Assembly (NCBI RefSeq): GCF_003443535.1
Contig: NZ_CP031947.1
Span: forward strand, 186,001 to 250,000
DNA from: Ruegeria sp. AD91A
Lineage (GTDB): Bacteria; Pseudomonadota; Alphaproteobacteria; Rhodobacterales; Rhodobacteraceae
Reading direction: 5' to 3'
Length of the DNA stretch: 64,000 nucleotides
Shown here: positions 10,673 to 19,204 of the stretch, one piece after another
How positions within the stretch are numbered: position 1 is the first letter of the stretch
Layout of the letters: every line of letters starts with the position of its first letter
Made by a program: the position numbers and the translations under genes
Notes under the pieces: model-generated
Seen by the model: the letters and a program-made list of their open reading frames with translations, nothing else
Told to the model about the DNA's origin: nothing
The model's database searches: none

Positions 10673-10734
10673 AAAGCGCGGCATTTTCGCTTGATTTGGG
10701 ATCGTTTGCGCCAACACTGTTGCGCCTTCAGATT

Positions 10735-10744
10735 TTATCGATAA
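10735..10744. promoter_or_regulatory. BioR operator 1
   Basis: TTATCGATAA is an exact match to the alphaproteobacterial BioR consensus TTATMKATAA and is itself palindromic. It lies 43 bp before the bioB start and overlaps a possible -10 hexamer GATAAT (10740-10745), so a bound repressor would block RNA polymerase. Confidence 0.85.
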
Positions 10745-10776
10745 TAAATCCACGGCAACGCAAGCTGCAGGAAGTT

Positions 10777-10786
10777 TTATAGATAA
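10777..10786. promoter_or_regulatory. BioR operator 2
   Basis: TTATAGATAA, a second exact TTATMKATAA match. It ends one base before the bioB ATG and lies between the likely ribosome site AGGAAG (10769-10774) and the start codon. The centre-to-centre distance to operator 1 is 42 bp, four helical turns, so two BioR dimers would sit on the same DNA face. Confidence 0.85.
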
Positions 10787-10787
10787 A

Positions 10788-11768
10788 ATGATCATCCCTC
10801 ATTCCGGCTGGACCCGAAAGTCTGCGCAAGCTGTTCATGACCTCCCGTTGATGGACCTTCTGTTCCGGGCACAGACCGTGCACCGCGAGAACTTTGATCC
10901 GAACAAGATTCAGACTTCTAAACTGCTGTCGATCAAAACAGGCGGGTGCGCCGAGGATTGCGCCTATTGCTCGCAATCGGCCCGAAACGGATCCACCCTG
11001 CCTGCATCGAAACTGATCGAGGTTCAGCGTGTACTGGCCGAGGCCAAAAAGGCCCGCGACGGTGGCGCGACCCGGTTCTGCATGGGGGCCGCCTGGCGCG
11101 AGCCCAAGCCGCGCGATATGCCTGCTCTGGTCGCCATGGTTGAGGGCGTCAAGGCGATGGGTATGGAAACCTGCATGACGCTGGGCATGCTGGATGACAC
11201 CCAGGTGGTTCAGCTGCGCGATGCCGGATTGGACTATTACAACCATAATATCGATACATCCGAACGTTATTATTCCGAAGTGATCACCACCCGTACATTC
11301 TCGGATCGGATCGACACGATGAACCGGGTACAGGAAGCCGGAATCAAGGTCTGCTCGGGTGGTATTCTGGGGATGGGTGAACATACTGGCGACCGTATCG
11401 ACATGTTGCTGACTTTGGCCAACATGACCCCGCCGCCGGATTCGGTGCCGATCAACATGTTGATGCCACAAGCGGATACCCCGCTGGCTGACGCCGAACC
11501 GATTGATCCGATCGACTTTGTGCGGATTATTGCAACCGCCCGAATTCTGATGCCCAAATCCTACGTTCGGCTGTCCGCCGGTCGCAGTGACATGAGTGAC
11601 GAGATGCAGGCGATGTGTTTCTTCGCCGGAGCAAATTCAATCTTTGTCGGCGAAACTCTTTTGACGGCAGAAAACCCTGAGGAAGATACCGACTCGATCC
11701 TGTTTGCGAAACTTGGCCTTCAGGCCGAAACGGCTGAAGAACATAACCGCACGGAAGCCGCCGAATGA
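10788..11768 (+). CDS. bioB: Biotin synthase BioB
   Basis: 326-residue radical-SAM enzyme that inserts sulphur into dethiobiotin to make biotin. The [4Fe-4S] cysteines are C54, C58 and C61 in '[14 protein letters not shown]' (CxxxCxxC). 'CMGAAWREP', 'YYNHNIDTS' and 'FFAGANSIF' are family blocks, the last bordering the [2Fe-2S] site. The ATG at 10788 is kept because the conserved N-terminal '[21 protein letters not shown]' begins soon after it. First gene of bioBFDAGC and directly behind two BioR operators. Confidence 0.96.
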   Translation: MIIPHSGWTRKSAQAVHDLPLMDLLFRAQTVHRENFDPNKIQTSKLLSIKTGGCAEDCAYCSQSARNGSTLPASKLIEVQRVLAEAKKARDGGATRFCMGAAWREPKPRDMPALVAMVEGVKAMGMETCMTLGMLDDTQVVQLRDAGLDYYNHNIDTSERYYSEVITTRTFSDRIDTMNRVQEAGIKVCSGGILGMGEHTGDRIDMLLTLANMTPPPDSVPINMLMPQADTPLADAEPIDPIDFVRIIATARILMPKSYVRLSAGRSDMSDEMQAMCFFAGANSIFVGETLLTAENPEEDTDSILFAKLGLQAETAEEHNRTEAAE

Positions 11769-12898
11769 AAGCAGTCGAACGACTGGAATCCATGCTCGAT
11801 GCACTGGAAGCCCGGCACCGCCGTCGGGCTTTGATCCCGGCGCGCGGGCTGGATTTTGCGTCTAACGACTATTTGGGGTTGGCCGGGTCAAACCTGTTGC
11901 AAGAGGCTGCGCAGGCAGCGTTGGCGCGCGGCGTGCCCGTAGGCTCGGGCGGCTCGCGGCTGCTGCGGGGAAATCACCCTGAGCATGAGGCGCTGGAACA
12001 TGAAGCGGCGGTTTTCTTTGGGTCCGAGGCCGCATTGTTCATGGGTGGAGGGTTTCAGGCCAACCAAGCGATCTTTTCCACCCTGCCGGCTGCCGGGGAT
12101 CTGGTTTTGTATGACGAACTGGTTCACGCCAGCGCCCACGAGGGGATGCGCGCCAGCCGTGCGGATCTACGTGCCTTTCGCCACAACGACGTCGCGGATG
12201 CGCGCAACGTTTTGACCGAATGGCGATCCGCTGGTGGGCAGGGTCAGGTATGGATTGCTGTTGAAAGTGTCTATTCCATGGAGGGCGATCTGGCCCCGCT
12301 AAAGGACCTGTCATGTCTGGCGCGTGAATCCGAAGCCGTTCTGATCGTGGATGAGGCGCACGCCACGGGCGTTTTCGGGACAGATGGCAAGGGTCTTGCT
12401 CATGACCTGAACGTTGACCTTCTGACCCTGCACACCTGCGGCAAAGGGCTTGGTGTCTCTGGTGGGCTGATCTGTGGCCCACGCGCGATGATCGATGCCC
12501 TGATAAACCGCGCGCGGCCATTTATCTTTGCAACAGCGCCGTCCCCTCTGAACGCTGCTCTGGTACGGGCAACCCTGCGTGAATTGGCCGGGAATGAGGG
12601 TTTAGTCACTGCTGCACGCAGGCGGCTGCGCCATGCACATGATGCGGCCTGTCAAGCCGGGCTGCCTGACACGGCCTTGAACAGCCAGATCATTCCCGTC
12701 GTTCTTGGCGATGAGGCCCGGACGATGGCGATGGCACAGGCTTTGCAACATCAGGGGTATGACATTCGCGGCATTCGCCCGCCTACCGTTCCAAAAGGCA
12801 CATCCCGTCTGCGCGTCTCGATCACCGGGAATGTCAGTCCTGAGGACATTTCGGCCCTGTTTGCAACCATCTCCAGCCACCAATCGGAGGCCGCATGA
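11765..12898 (+). CDS. bioF: 8-amino-7-oxononanoate synthase BioF
   Basis: 377-residue PLP enzyme of the alpha-oxoamine synthase family that condenses pimeloyl-ACP with alanine to 8-amino-7-oxononanoate (KAPA). The internal aldimine lysine is K227 in '[13 protein letters not shown]'. The cofactor aspartate and histidine are in '[12 protein letters not shown]' (D196, H199). '[19 protein letters not shown]' is the substrate-binding block. ATGA overlaps connect it to bioB and bioD. Confidence 0.95.
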   Translation: MKAVERLESMLDALEARHRRRALIPARGLDFASNDYLGLAGSNLLQEAAQAALARGVPVGSGGSRLLRGNHPEHEALEHEAAVFFGSEAALFMGGGFQANQAIFSTLPAAGDLVLYDELVHASAHEGMRASRADLRAFRHNDVADARNVLTEWRSAGGQGQVWIAVESVYSMEGDLAPLKDLSCLARESEAVLIVDEAHATGVFGTDGKGLAHDLNVDLLTLHTCGKGLGVSGGLICGPRAMIDALINRARPFIFATAPSPLNAALVRATLRELAGNEGLVTAARRRLRHAHDAACQAGLPDTALNSQIIPVVLGDEARTMAMAQALQHQGYDIRGIRPPTVPKGTSRLRVSITGNVSPEDISALFATISSHQSEAA

Positions 12899-13515
12899 GC
12901 GCTCTGGTCATTGTCGGAACCGATACCGGCGTCGGAAAAACAGTTTTTTCGGCTGGCCTGACGGCGGCCCTGAACGCCAGCTACTGGAAGCCGGTTCAAT
13001 CGGGTGTGGAGGATGCAACGGACACGGAAACCGTCTGCACCTTGTCCGGTGTGGACGTGTTGCCCGAAGCGTATCGCCTGAACATGCCTGCCTCCCCCCA
13101 TCTTTCTGCGGAAGATATGGGCATTGAGATCGAACTGTCCCGGCTAGCGCTGCCGCAGGTGGACGGGCCGCTGGTTGTGGAGGGGGCAGGGGGGCTGATG
13201 GTGCCTCTGAACCGCAAATCCTACTATTTGGATCTGATCGCCCAATGGCAGGCCCCGGTCGTTCTGGTCGCACGCACGGCGCTGGGAACGATCAACCACA
13301 CCACGCTGTCCCTGATGGCGCTTCGAGACGCAGGGTGCGAAGTGGTCGGCGTCGCCTTTGTCGGGGACCCGGAGCCTGACGTGGAGCAAACCATCGTCGA
13401 AATGAGCAACGTTCGACACCTCGGACGCTTGCCATATCTTGCAGACCTGACGCAGCAAAGCCTGTCAGATGCGTTTTCGTCCATAGAGGTGGCGACCATA
13501 CGGAGGTTTCTGTGA
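12895..13515 (+). CDS. bioD: Dethiobiotin synthetase BioD
   Basis: 206-residue ATP-dependent carboxylase that closes the ureido ring of 7,8-diaminopelargonate to form dethiobiotin. The P-loop 'GTDTGVGKT' is at residues 8-16, followed by 'YWKPVQSG' and 'VEGAGGLMVPLN', both typical of BioD. It overlaps bioF by ATGA and its final codons overlap the GTG start of bioA. Slightly shorter than E. coli BioD, within family range. Confidence 0.94.
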   Translation: MSALVIVGTDTGVGKTVFSAGLTAALNASYWKPVQSGVEDATDTETVCTLSGVDVLPEAYRLNMPASPHLSAEDMGIEIELSRLALPQVDGPLVVEGAGGLMVPLNRKSYYLDLIAQWQAPVVLVARTALGTINHTTLSLMALRDAGCEVVGVAFVGDPEPDVEQTIVEMSNVRHLGRLPYLADLTQQSLSDAFSSIEVATIRRFL

Positions 13516-14798
13516 CCCCGCTTGAGTTTGACGCCCGCCACCTCTGGCACCCCTATACGAACGTGGCTGATCCCGGTGCGATGCATCTTATCGACCGGGC
13601 CGAGGGCGTATATCTCTATCGGGAGGACGGTGCGAAGATGATAGACGCCATGTCGTCATGGTGGTGCGCTATCCACGGCCACAAGCATCCCGAAATCACA
13701 TCCGCCATGCAGGCCCAGCTGGAAAAGATGCCTCATGTGATGTTCGGGGGGCTGACACACCGTCCGGCCATTGATCTGGGGCGCAGGATGGTCGACATGT
13801 TGCCCGAGGGGTTGGACCGCATTTTCTATTGCGACAGTGGGTCTGTCTCGGTCGAAGTGTCGATGAAGATGGCGGTGCAGTACCAAATGGCCCATGGCCG
13901 CACCCGCAAATTCGAATTTGCCACAATTCGGGGCGGCTATCACGGTGACACGTGGAAAGCGATGAGCGTCTGTGACCCGGTGACGGGTATGCACGGGCTG
14001 TTCCGCGGGGCTTTGTCGATCCAGCACTTCCTGCCGCGTCCCCAGGTTCGGTTGGAGGATGACTGGCCCGAGGACCCGGCGCGGAACGGGTTGGAGTCGC
14101 TGGCACGACTGTTGGCCGACAAGGGCGATCACCTCGCGGCCCTGATCCTTGAACCCGTGGTTCAAGGCGCCGGGGGTATGTATTTCTATCATCCCCAATG
14201 GCTGCGCGCGGCACGCGCCATGTGCGATGCCCATGACGTGCTGATCATTTTCGATGAGATCGCAACCGGATTTGGCCGAACCGGCAAGCTGTTCGCCACC
14301 GATCATGCGGGCATCACCCCGGATATAGTGTGTTTGGGCAAGGCTCTGACCGGTGGGCATATCTCGTTTGCCGCAACCGTAACCAGCAAACGGGTAGCGT
14401 ATGGCATTGGTGAAAGTGAGGCCGGAGTGTTCATGCACGGCCCGACCTACATGGCCAACCCTCTGGCCTGTGCCGCAGGATCGGCCAGCCTTGGCCTTCT
14501 GGCAGGGGGGAGCTGGCAACGCCAGGTGGCTGATATTGAAAATCAGATGCGGACCGAGCTGGAACCAGCGCGCGGTTTGTCGGGCGTAGCAGACGTCAGG
14601 GTTCTCGGCGCCATTGGCGTTATTGAAATGAAGGAAACGGTTGATCCTTCTGTCGCTCACCGGCTGGCCCCGAAGACCGGAGTGTGGCTGCGTCCCTTTG
14701 CGCGAAACATCTATTGTATGCCGCCTTACATTATTTCACCTGATGAACTCAGCCGGGTCACGAGCGCGATGGTCGCTTTGGCCGGGGGGCAGCAATGA
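13512..14798 (+). CDS. bioA: Adenosylmethionine-8-amino-7-oxononanoate aminotransferase BioA
   Basis: 428-residue class III aminotransferase that uses SAM as amino donor to make 7,8-diaminopelargonate. The PLP lysine is K277 in 'CLGKALTGGH'. 'HLWHPYTNV' and 'MSSWWCAIHGH' are BioA-specific N-terminal blocks, and 'FDEIATGFGRTG' is the cofactor aspartate region. The start is GTG with CGGAGG upstream. It sits between bioD and bioG with four-base overlaps at both ends. Confidence 0.95.
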   Translation: MTPLEFDARHLWHPYTNVADPGAMHLIDRAEGVYLYREDGAKMIDAMSSWWCAIHGHKHPEITSAMQAQLEKMPHVMFGGLTHRPAIDLGRRMVDMLPEGLDRIFYCDSGSVSVEVSMKMAVQYQMAHGRTRKFEFATIRGGYHGDTWKAMSVCDPVTGMHGLFRGALSIQHFLPRPQVRLEDDWPEDPARNGLESLARLLADKGDHLAALILEPVVQGAGGMYFYHPQWLRAARAMCDAHDVLIIFDEIATGFGRTGKLFATDHAGITPDIVCLGKALTGGHISFAATVTSKRVAYGIGESEAGVFMHGPTYMANPLACAAGSASLGLLAGGSWQRQVADIENQMRTELEPARGLSGVADVRVLGAIGVIEMKETVDPSVAHRLAPKTGVWLRPFARNIYCMPPYIISPDELSRVTSAMVALAGGQQ

Positions 14799-15415
14799 AA
14801 CACCAGTGGCTGGCGCAATCGGATGACAGCAGGCTGACTCTCGTCTTCGGGGGGTGGGCGCTGGGTGCCGCACCGTTCCGCGGTCTCACCGGAGGCGGAT
14901 CTGTTCTGCTGATGGATGACTATACTCGGCTCGATGATCCCTTGCCCGATCTGGCCGGGTTTGACCGCGTCGAAATGCTTGCGTTTTCCTTCGGTGTCGC
15001 ATCCGTGGCCCATTGGTTGGCCAGCACACAGTTTCGCCCTGACCGGCTGGTTGCCGTCAGCGGTACGTTGCATCCTGCCTGCGCAGACCGGGGCATCGCG
15101 CCTGATATTGTCCGGGCCACGGCGGATCAGCTGTCATCGTCAAGTTTCATCAAGTTTTGCCGACGCGCCGGACTATCTGCTGACATACCTGAACTGGACA
15201 TCGAGCAGGCAAAAAAGGAACTTCACGCGGTTATTGAGCGCGGCTCGGCGCCTGATCCCGGCTTTGATCGGGTTTGGATATCAGAGCGGGATCGGATCAT
15301 TCCGTCCAATGCTCAAAGGACGGCCTGGGCCGCGAACCCGGATGCTATCAAACGTGTCGCCGCTCCGCATGTACCTTTCCAACCGGGCCAAAGCTGGGCG
15401 GAGTGGATGTCATGA
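14795..15415 (+). CDS. bioG: Pimeloyl-ACP methyl ester esterase BioG (DUF452 family)
   Basis: 206-residue alpha/beta-hydrolase-like protein of the DUF452/BioG family. BioG removes the methyl ester from pimeloyl-ACP methyl ester, ending the disguised fatty-acid route begun by BioC. It does the job done by BioH in E. coli. 'LVFGGWALGAAPF' and the nucleophile serine S65 in 'LAFSFGVASVAHWL' are visible; a late aspartate ('ERDRIIP') and histidine ('APHVPFQ') could complete the triad. It lies directly before bioC with an ATGA overlap, a pairing that supports the role. Confidence 0.88.
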   Translation: MKHQWLAQSDDSRLTLVFGGWALGAAPFRGLTGGGSVLLMDDYTRLDDPLPDLAGFDRVEMLAFSFGVASVAHWLASTQFRPDRLVAVSGTLHPACADRGIAPDIVRATADQLSSSSFIKFCRRAGLSADIPELDIEQAKKELHAVIERGSAPDPGFDRVWISERDRIIPSNAQRTAWAANPDAIKRVAAPHVPFQPGQSWAEWMS

Positions 15416-16167
15416 CAGCGCAATTGGCGGACAAGGTGCAGCGAAGCTTCAGCCGAAGTTTCCAGACTTACAACGACACAGCCAGCCAGCAGGCCTGGGT
15501 TGCCCGCAAGCTGGTTTCCGAGATGCGCCGGGTAGGCGCGCCAAGCCGGTTTGATGTGGCGTTCGAGCTGGGCTGCGGCACAGGCCATCTGACCCGGGTG
15601 CTGCGGCAGAGCTTTGACCTTCCCGATCTCTACCTGAACGATATCGCGCCTCAAGCGCGGGTGACGGCAGATGCGGAAAAGGCGGCGTTCATCGCCGGAG
15701 ATGTTCGCCTGGTCGAGTGGCCAGCGAGGCTGGATTTGGTCGCGTCGGCTTCGATGATCCAATGGATGGAGGATCCGGCCCGATTGTTGCAGAAGGTAGC
15801 CGATGCGCTTGAACCCGGTGGGTGGCTGGCGATGTCCGGGTTTGGCCCACTGCAATACCAGGAGCTTACGCAAATCGGTTCAACAGCCCGGGCGCCGGGC
15901 CTTTGTGCAACTGATGCCCTTGTGGCTGCCATAGAAGGGCCGCTCAAAGTTCTGTCGGTCGGTGAAAGCGTGAGGCCATCCTACTTTGCCACCCCCAGAG
16001 ATGTTCTGAAGTATTTGCGCAGGACGGGGGTAAATGGTCGGGCACAAGGTGCATGGACCCGCGCCACTCTGGCCCGGTTCGAAGCTGACTACGTGCAAAA
16101 GTTCGGAGCTGACGGCAGGGTTCATTTGACCTACCACCCAGTGTGGGTCATCGCCCAAAAGCGTTAG
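15412..16167 (+). CDS. bioC: Malonyl-ACP O-methyltransferase BioC
   Basis: 251-residue class I SAM methyltransferase that methylates the free carboxyl of malonyl-ACP so that fatty-acid synthase can extend it to pimeloyl-ACP methyl ester. SAM motif I is 'FELGCGTGHLTRVL' (residues 51-64). 'VASASMIQWMEDP' matches the BioC region after the acidic loop. I start at the ATG at 15412, in ATGA overlap with bioG; the frame is open further upstream but only through bioG. It is the last gene of the operon and converges on the regulator gene after four bp. Confidence 0.92.
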   Translation: MTAQLADKVQRSFSRSFQTYNDTASQQAWVARKLVSEMRRVGAPSRFDVAFELGCGTGHLTRVLRQSFDLPDLYLNDIAPQARVTADAEKAAFIAGDVRLVEWPARLDLVASASMIQWMEDPARLLQKVADALEPGGWLAMSGFGPLQYQELTQIGSTARAPGLCATDALVAAIEGPLKVLSVGESVRPSYFATPRDVLKYLRRTGVNGRAQGAWTRATLARFEADYVQKFGADGRVHLTYHPVWVIAQKR

Positions 16168-16171
16168 GCGC

Positions 16172-16945
16172 CTATTCGGCTACAACAAGGTCAATTTCAT
16201 TCGCCGAAAGCATCTGGCGAATACCCTCGGGCGGGTTCACATCAGTAAAGAACAGATTGATCTTGTTGGCAGGTTCCAGTGTTACCGGCGCGCGTTTTCC
16301 CAGCTTTTCGCCATCAGCCACTACAATACGAACCTGTGCGTTTTGAATGGCGACGCGGGCCAGGTTAGCTTCTTGCAGGTCGTGCAACATAAAGCCCGGA
16401 TCCGCATTGACCGCTCCAACAGACAGAACCGCGAAACGGACGTTCAAACGTTTGATGAGGTCCTGAGCTTCAACACCAAATGCGCCACCATCATGTGAGC
16501 GCAGCTCGCCACCTGCCATGAAGACGCGGTTGTTGTTTCTTGAAGCCAATGCCTGGGCAACAAAAACCGAATTGGTCACTACAAAAAGATCACTGTGGTT
16601 GCCAAGCGCCTGCGCCACATATGCGGTTGTCGAGCCGATATCGAGGAAAACTGAGTCTCCGTCGCTGATGACCTCGGCAACCGCTTTCGCCAACTTCTCT
16701 TTCGCGTCAACCTTCTTGTCCAGACGGCTTTGCAGCGACGGTTCCAGAATGTCTTCGAGAAGATGAACTCCGCCATGGACCTTACGCACAATGCCGCGCT
16801 CTTCCAGATTGCGCACGTTTCGCCGAATGGTTTCGAGGCTGACCCCAAGATCATTTGCCAAAACGCTTACCCGGCATGACCCACCCGCGCGAAAAAGCGC
16901 GCGCAAGATTTCTTCTTCTCGTTGGTTGGTGGTCTGAAGGTTCAT
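16172..16945 (-). CDS. DeoR/GlpR-family transcriptional regulator
   Basis: 257 residues. An N-terminal DeoR helix-turn-helix (about 1-57) contains 'NQREEEILRALF', 'VSVLANDLGVSLETIRRNVR' and the diagnostic 'RGIVRKVHGGVHL'. A DeoR C-terminal sensor domain follows ('SVFLDIGSTTAYVAQAL', 'VVTNSVFVAQAL'), of the kind that usually senses a phosphorylated metabolite. The gene is divergent from the quaternary-amine transporter operon across 217 bp, so it probably controls that operon. A phosphorylated inducer would fit the phosphotransferase gene at 21194-22075. The ligand is unknown. Confidence 0.88.
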   Translation of the reverse strand: MNLQTTNQREEEILRALFRAGGSCRVSVLANDLGVSLETIRRNVRNLEERGIVRKVHGGVHLLEDILEPSLQSRLDKKVDAKEKLAKAVAEVISDGDSVFLDIGSTTAYVAQALGNHSDLFVVTNSVFVAQALASRNNNRVFMAGGELRSHDGGAFGVEAQDLIKRLNVRFAVLSVGAVNADPGFMLHDLQEANLARVAIQNAQVRIVVADGEKLGKRAPVTLEPANKINLFFTDVNPPEGIRQMLSANEIDLVVAE

Positions 16946-17162
16946 GGGCCGCGCTCTGATGGCATCGTCATAAGGGACTTAAAGCCATACCACAATACCC
17001 ACATAAAGCAACGCGAAGCGACAGATTTGCTTTTGATATCTGCATTAATCAGGAAAAAATGTGGCTTTACGTGGTTTTTATTGACACAAAACCCCACGAT
17101 GTGGTCGTCTATACTCAATACCACCGATTCATCGAAAAAAATCACGACAGGGAGAAGGTGTT
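16946..17162. promoter_or_regulatory. Divergent regulator / quaternary-amine operon control region with TGTGG repeats
   Basis: The 217-bp gap is AT-rich. TGTGG-like pentamers recur in both orientations: CCACA at 16990-16994 and 16999-17003, TGTGG at 17060-17064, CGTGG at 17070-17074, and the CCAC/GTGG pair at 17094-17104. Two of them belong to a direct repeat GTGGYTTT. TTGACA (about 17080-17086) and TATACT (about 17109-17114) are present but 23 bp apart, so the promoter is uncertain. A clear ribosome site GGGAGAAGG precedes the ATG at 17163. Confidence 0.45.
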
Positions 17163-18107
17163 ATGAATTGTAAAATGGGAATTTCTGCGCTGGCCTTTAT
17201 GGCAGTCGGAGCCGCAACAACTGCTTGGGCTGTTGAGTCCTCGGACCCGATCAAGTTGACGCTCCACGACTGGTCGGGGCAGTTGATCAATACCAAGATC
17301 ATGGGTTCGATACTGGAAGAAGCTGGATACAACGTTGAATATGTTCAGGCGGATTACATCGCTCAATTCGCCGGTCTGAAAACGGGTGACCTGCATCTGG
17401 CGATGGAAATCTGGGAAACCACCGGGCGCGAGGCTCTGGACGAAGCAACCGGAACCGGCAAGGTCGTCAATGTCGGCGAAACCGGTCTGATGGCGATCGA
17501 AGAGTGGTGGTACCCCAGTTACATGAAGGAACGGTGCCCGGGATTGCCGAACTGGGAAGCGTTAAAAGATTGTGCCGAGGAATTCGCGACGGCTGAAACT
17601 GCTCCGAACGGGCGTTATGTCGGTGGACCGGTGACCTGGGGTGGCTTCGATGACGAGCGTGTCGAAGCGCTTGAACTGGATTTCGAAGTCGTCCATGCGG
17701 GCACCGACGCGGCCCTGTTTGCCGAGTTGGAATCCGCGTATCAAAGGCAGGATCCGATTGTCTTATGGGTCTACGTCCCACATTGGGCGCCGGCGAAATA
17801 CGAAGGCGAGTTCGTCGAATTCCCGCCATTTACGCCAGAATGCTACAGTGACCCTTCGGTTGGTGTGAACCCAGACATGGCCTATGATTGCGGCAAGCCG
17901 CGTGGCCCGATCTGGAAAGCCGCCTGGTCTGGCCTGCAAGAAAAATGGCCAGGCGCATATGACATTATCGAAGCCTACAATATCAATAATGATGAAATGA
18001 GCGCCATGGTCGGCAAGGCCGATCTTGATGGCGTGGAAATCGACAGCGTTGTTGCAGAGTGGATGGAGACCAACAAAGACCGCTGGTCTGGCTGGATCTC
18101 GAAATAA
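17163..18107 (+). CDS. Quaternary-amine (glycine betaine/choline-type) ABC transporter binding protein
   Basis: 314-residue periplasmic protein of the ProX/OpuAC family. A Sec signal peptide ends around residue 23 (A-W-A). The mature part has 'LTLHDWSGQLINTKIMGSIL' and is rich in tryptophan and tyrosine ('EIWETTGREAL', 'EEWWYPSYM', 'PVTWGGF', 'WVYVPHWAP'), consistent with an aromatic cage for a trimethylammonium group. It is first in an operon with its ATPase, a fused permease, a choline-kinase-like gene and an FAD/GcvT dehydrogenase. The exact substrate cannot be read from sequence: betaine, choline, carnitine, dimethylglycine and proline betaine all remain possible. Confidence 0.88.
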   Translation: MNCKMGISALAFMAVGAATTAWAVESSDPIKLTLHDWSGQLINTKIMGSILEEAGYNVEYVQADYIAQFAGLKTGDLHLAMEIWETTGREALDEATGTGKVVNVGETGLMAIEEWWYPSYMKERCPGLPNWEALKDCAEEFATAETAPNGRYVGGPVTWGGFDDERVEALELDFEVVHAGTDAALFAELESAYQRQDPIVLWVYVPHWAPAKYEGEFVEFPPFTPECYSDPSVGVNPDMAYDCGKPRGPIWKAAWSGLQEKWPGAYDIIEAYNINNDEMSAMVGKADLDGVEIDSVVAEWMETNKDRWSGWISK

Positions 18108-18113
18108 TCCACT

Positions 18114-18158
18114 GGCCAGAGCGGGCCTGTCGCTCTCTCGGTCCGCTCTGGCCTTTTT
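18114..18158 (+). terminator. Intrinsic terminator or attenuator after the binding-protein gene
   Basis: GGCCAGAGCGG (18114-18124) pairs perfectly over 11 bp with CCGCTCTGGCC (18143-18153), followed by TTTTT (18154-18158). It lies seven bp after the binding-protein stop and 23 bp before the ATPase start, so it probably lets most transcripts end after the binding protein and a fraction continue. Confidence 0.85.
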
Positions 18159-18181
18159 CGCGAATTAACCGGACCACACTG

Positions 18182-19204
18182 ATGCCCCCCAAGACCAAAC
18201 TGTCGTGCCGAAATATCTGGAAGCTCTATGGCCCCAACGCAGATCGGCTTCTGCGGACAACCCCTGAACCTACGGCAGATGATATTCGCAAGGCAGGCGT
18301 GATCGGCGCAGTCCGCAACGCCAATATCGAGATCTCTGAAGGCGAGATTTTCGTCATCATGGGCCTGTCGGGGTCTGGCAAATCAACTCTGGTTCGGTGC
18401 TTGTCCCGGTTGATCGAGCCTACTGGCGGAGAAGTCCTGTTCGATGATGCTGACCTTTTGCGCGCCAGTGAGAAAGAACTGATTGAAATCAGGCGTCACA
18501 AGATGGGCATGGTGTTCCAGCATTTCGCGTTGCTGCCGCATCTGACCGTTTTGCAGAACGTAATGTTCCCGTTGACTATTCAGGCCACTCCCAAAGCCGA
18601 AGCCGACGCCAATGCCCGCGAGGTCGTGGAACTGGTCGGCCTGAAAGGTCGTGAAGATTATTATCCGCGCGAACTCTCGGGTGGACAGCAGCAGCGCGTG
18701 GGGATCGCCCGTTCGCTTGTGACTGAACCGGACCTTTGGTTTTTGGACGAGCCGTTTTCGGCCCTCGACCCATTGATCCGCCGCGAGATGCAGGACGAAT
18801 TCCTGCGCCTGCAGGAGCGCCTGCACAAGACGATTGTCTTCATCACCCATGATTTTGAAGAGGCGGTCAGACTGGCTGATCGGATTGCCATCATGAAGGA
18901 TGGTGAGGTGATCCAGATCGCCACACCAGAACAGCTTGTGATGCATCCTGCAACGGATTACGTCGCTGAATTCACACGGCATATCCCCCGGTCCAAAGTT
19001 CTGACAGTCGGTGGCGTCATGATGGCCGGGGCTGCTGGCGAAGGGGACCCGATCTTGCAATCGACCCGCGTGTCCGATGTGGCCGAACGGATCATTGCCG
19101 CAGACGCGCCGATCCCTGTTGCTGACAACAACGGGCAAGTCGTTGGCGCCATTGATCGCAAGGCCGTGGCGCACGTGCTGTTTGGCGGCGGAGACGTGGC
19201 ATGA
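18182..19204 (+). CDS. Quaternary-amine ABC transporter ATP-binding protein
   Basis: 340-residue ATPase of the ProV/OpuAA family. Walker A 'GLSGSGKST' is at residues 61-69, the signature is 'LSGGQQQRVGIARSL' and Walker B is 'LWFLDEPFSALDP'. The C-terminal part ('VSDVAERIIAADAPIPVADN') resembles a CBS segment, as in osmosensing relatives, but only one is obvious. I start at the ATG at 18182; the longer frame runs back into the binding-protein gene. No strong ribosome site is seen. The stop overlaps the permease start by ATGA. Confidence 0.9.
   Translation: MPPKTKLSCRNIWKLYGPNADRLLRTTPEPTADDIRKAGVIGAVRNANIEISEGEIFVIMGLSGSGKSTLVRCLSRLIEPTGGEVLFDDADLLRASEKELIEIRRHKMGMVFQHFALLPHLTVLQNVMFPLTIQATPKAEADANAREVVELVGLKGREDYYPRELSGGQQQRVGIARSLVTEPDLWFLDEPFSALDPLIRREMQDEFLRLQERLHKTIVFITHDFEEAVRLADRIAIMKDGEVIQIATPEQLVMHPATDYVAEFTRHIPRSKVLTVGGVMMAGAAGEGDPILQSTRVSDVAERIIAADAPIPVADNNGQVVGAIDRKAVAHVLFGGGDVA

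Noticed and set aside
9494..10795. 433-codon antisense frame over nadB and nadC
   Set aside because: Opposite to two well-supported genes with no recognisable domain or ribosome site.
16165..16174. TAGGCGCCTA palindrome containing both stop codons of bioC and the convergent regulator
   Set aside because: Too short to be a terminator; the symmetry follows from two facing TAG stops and may be chance.
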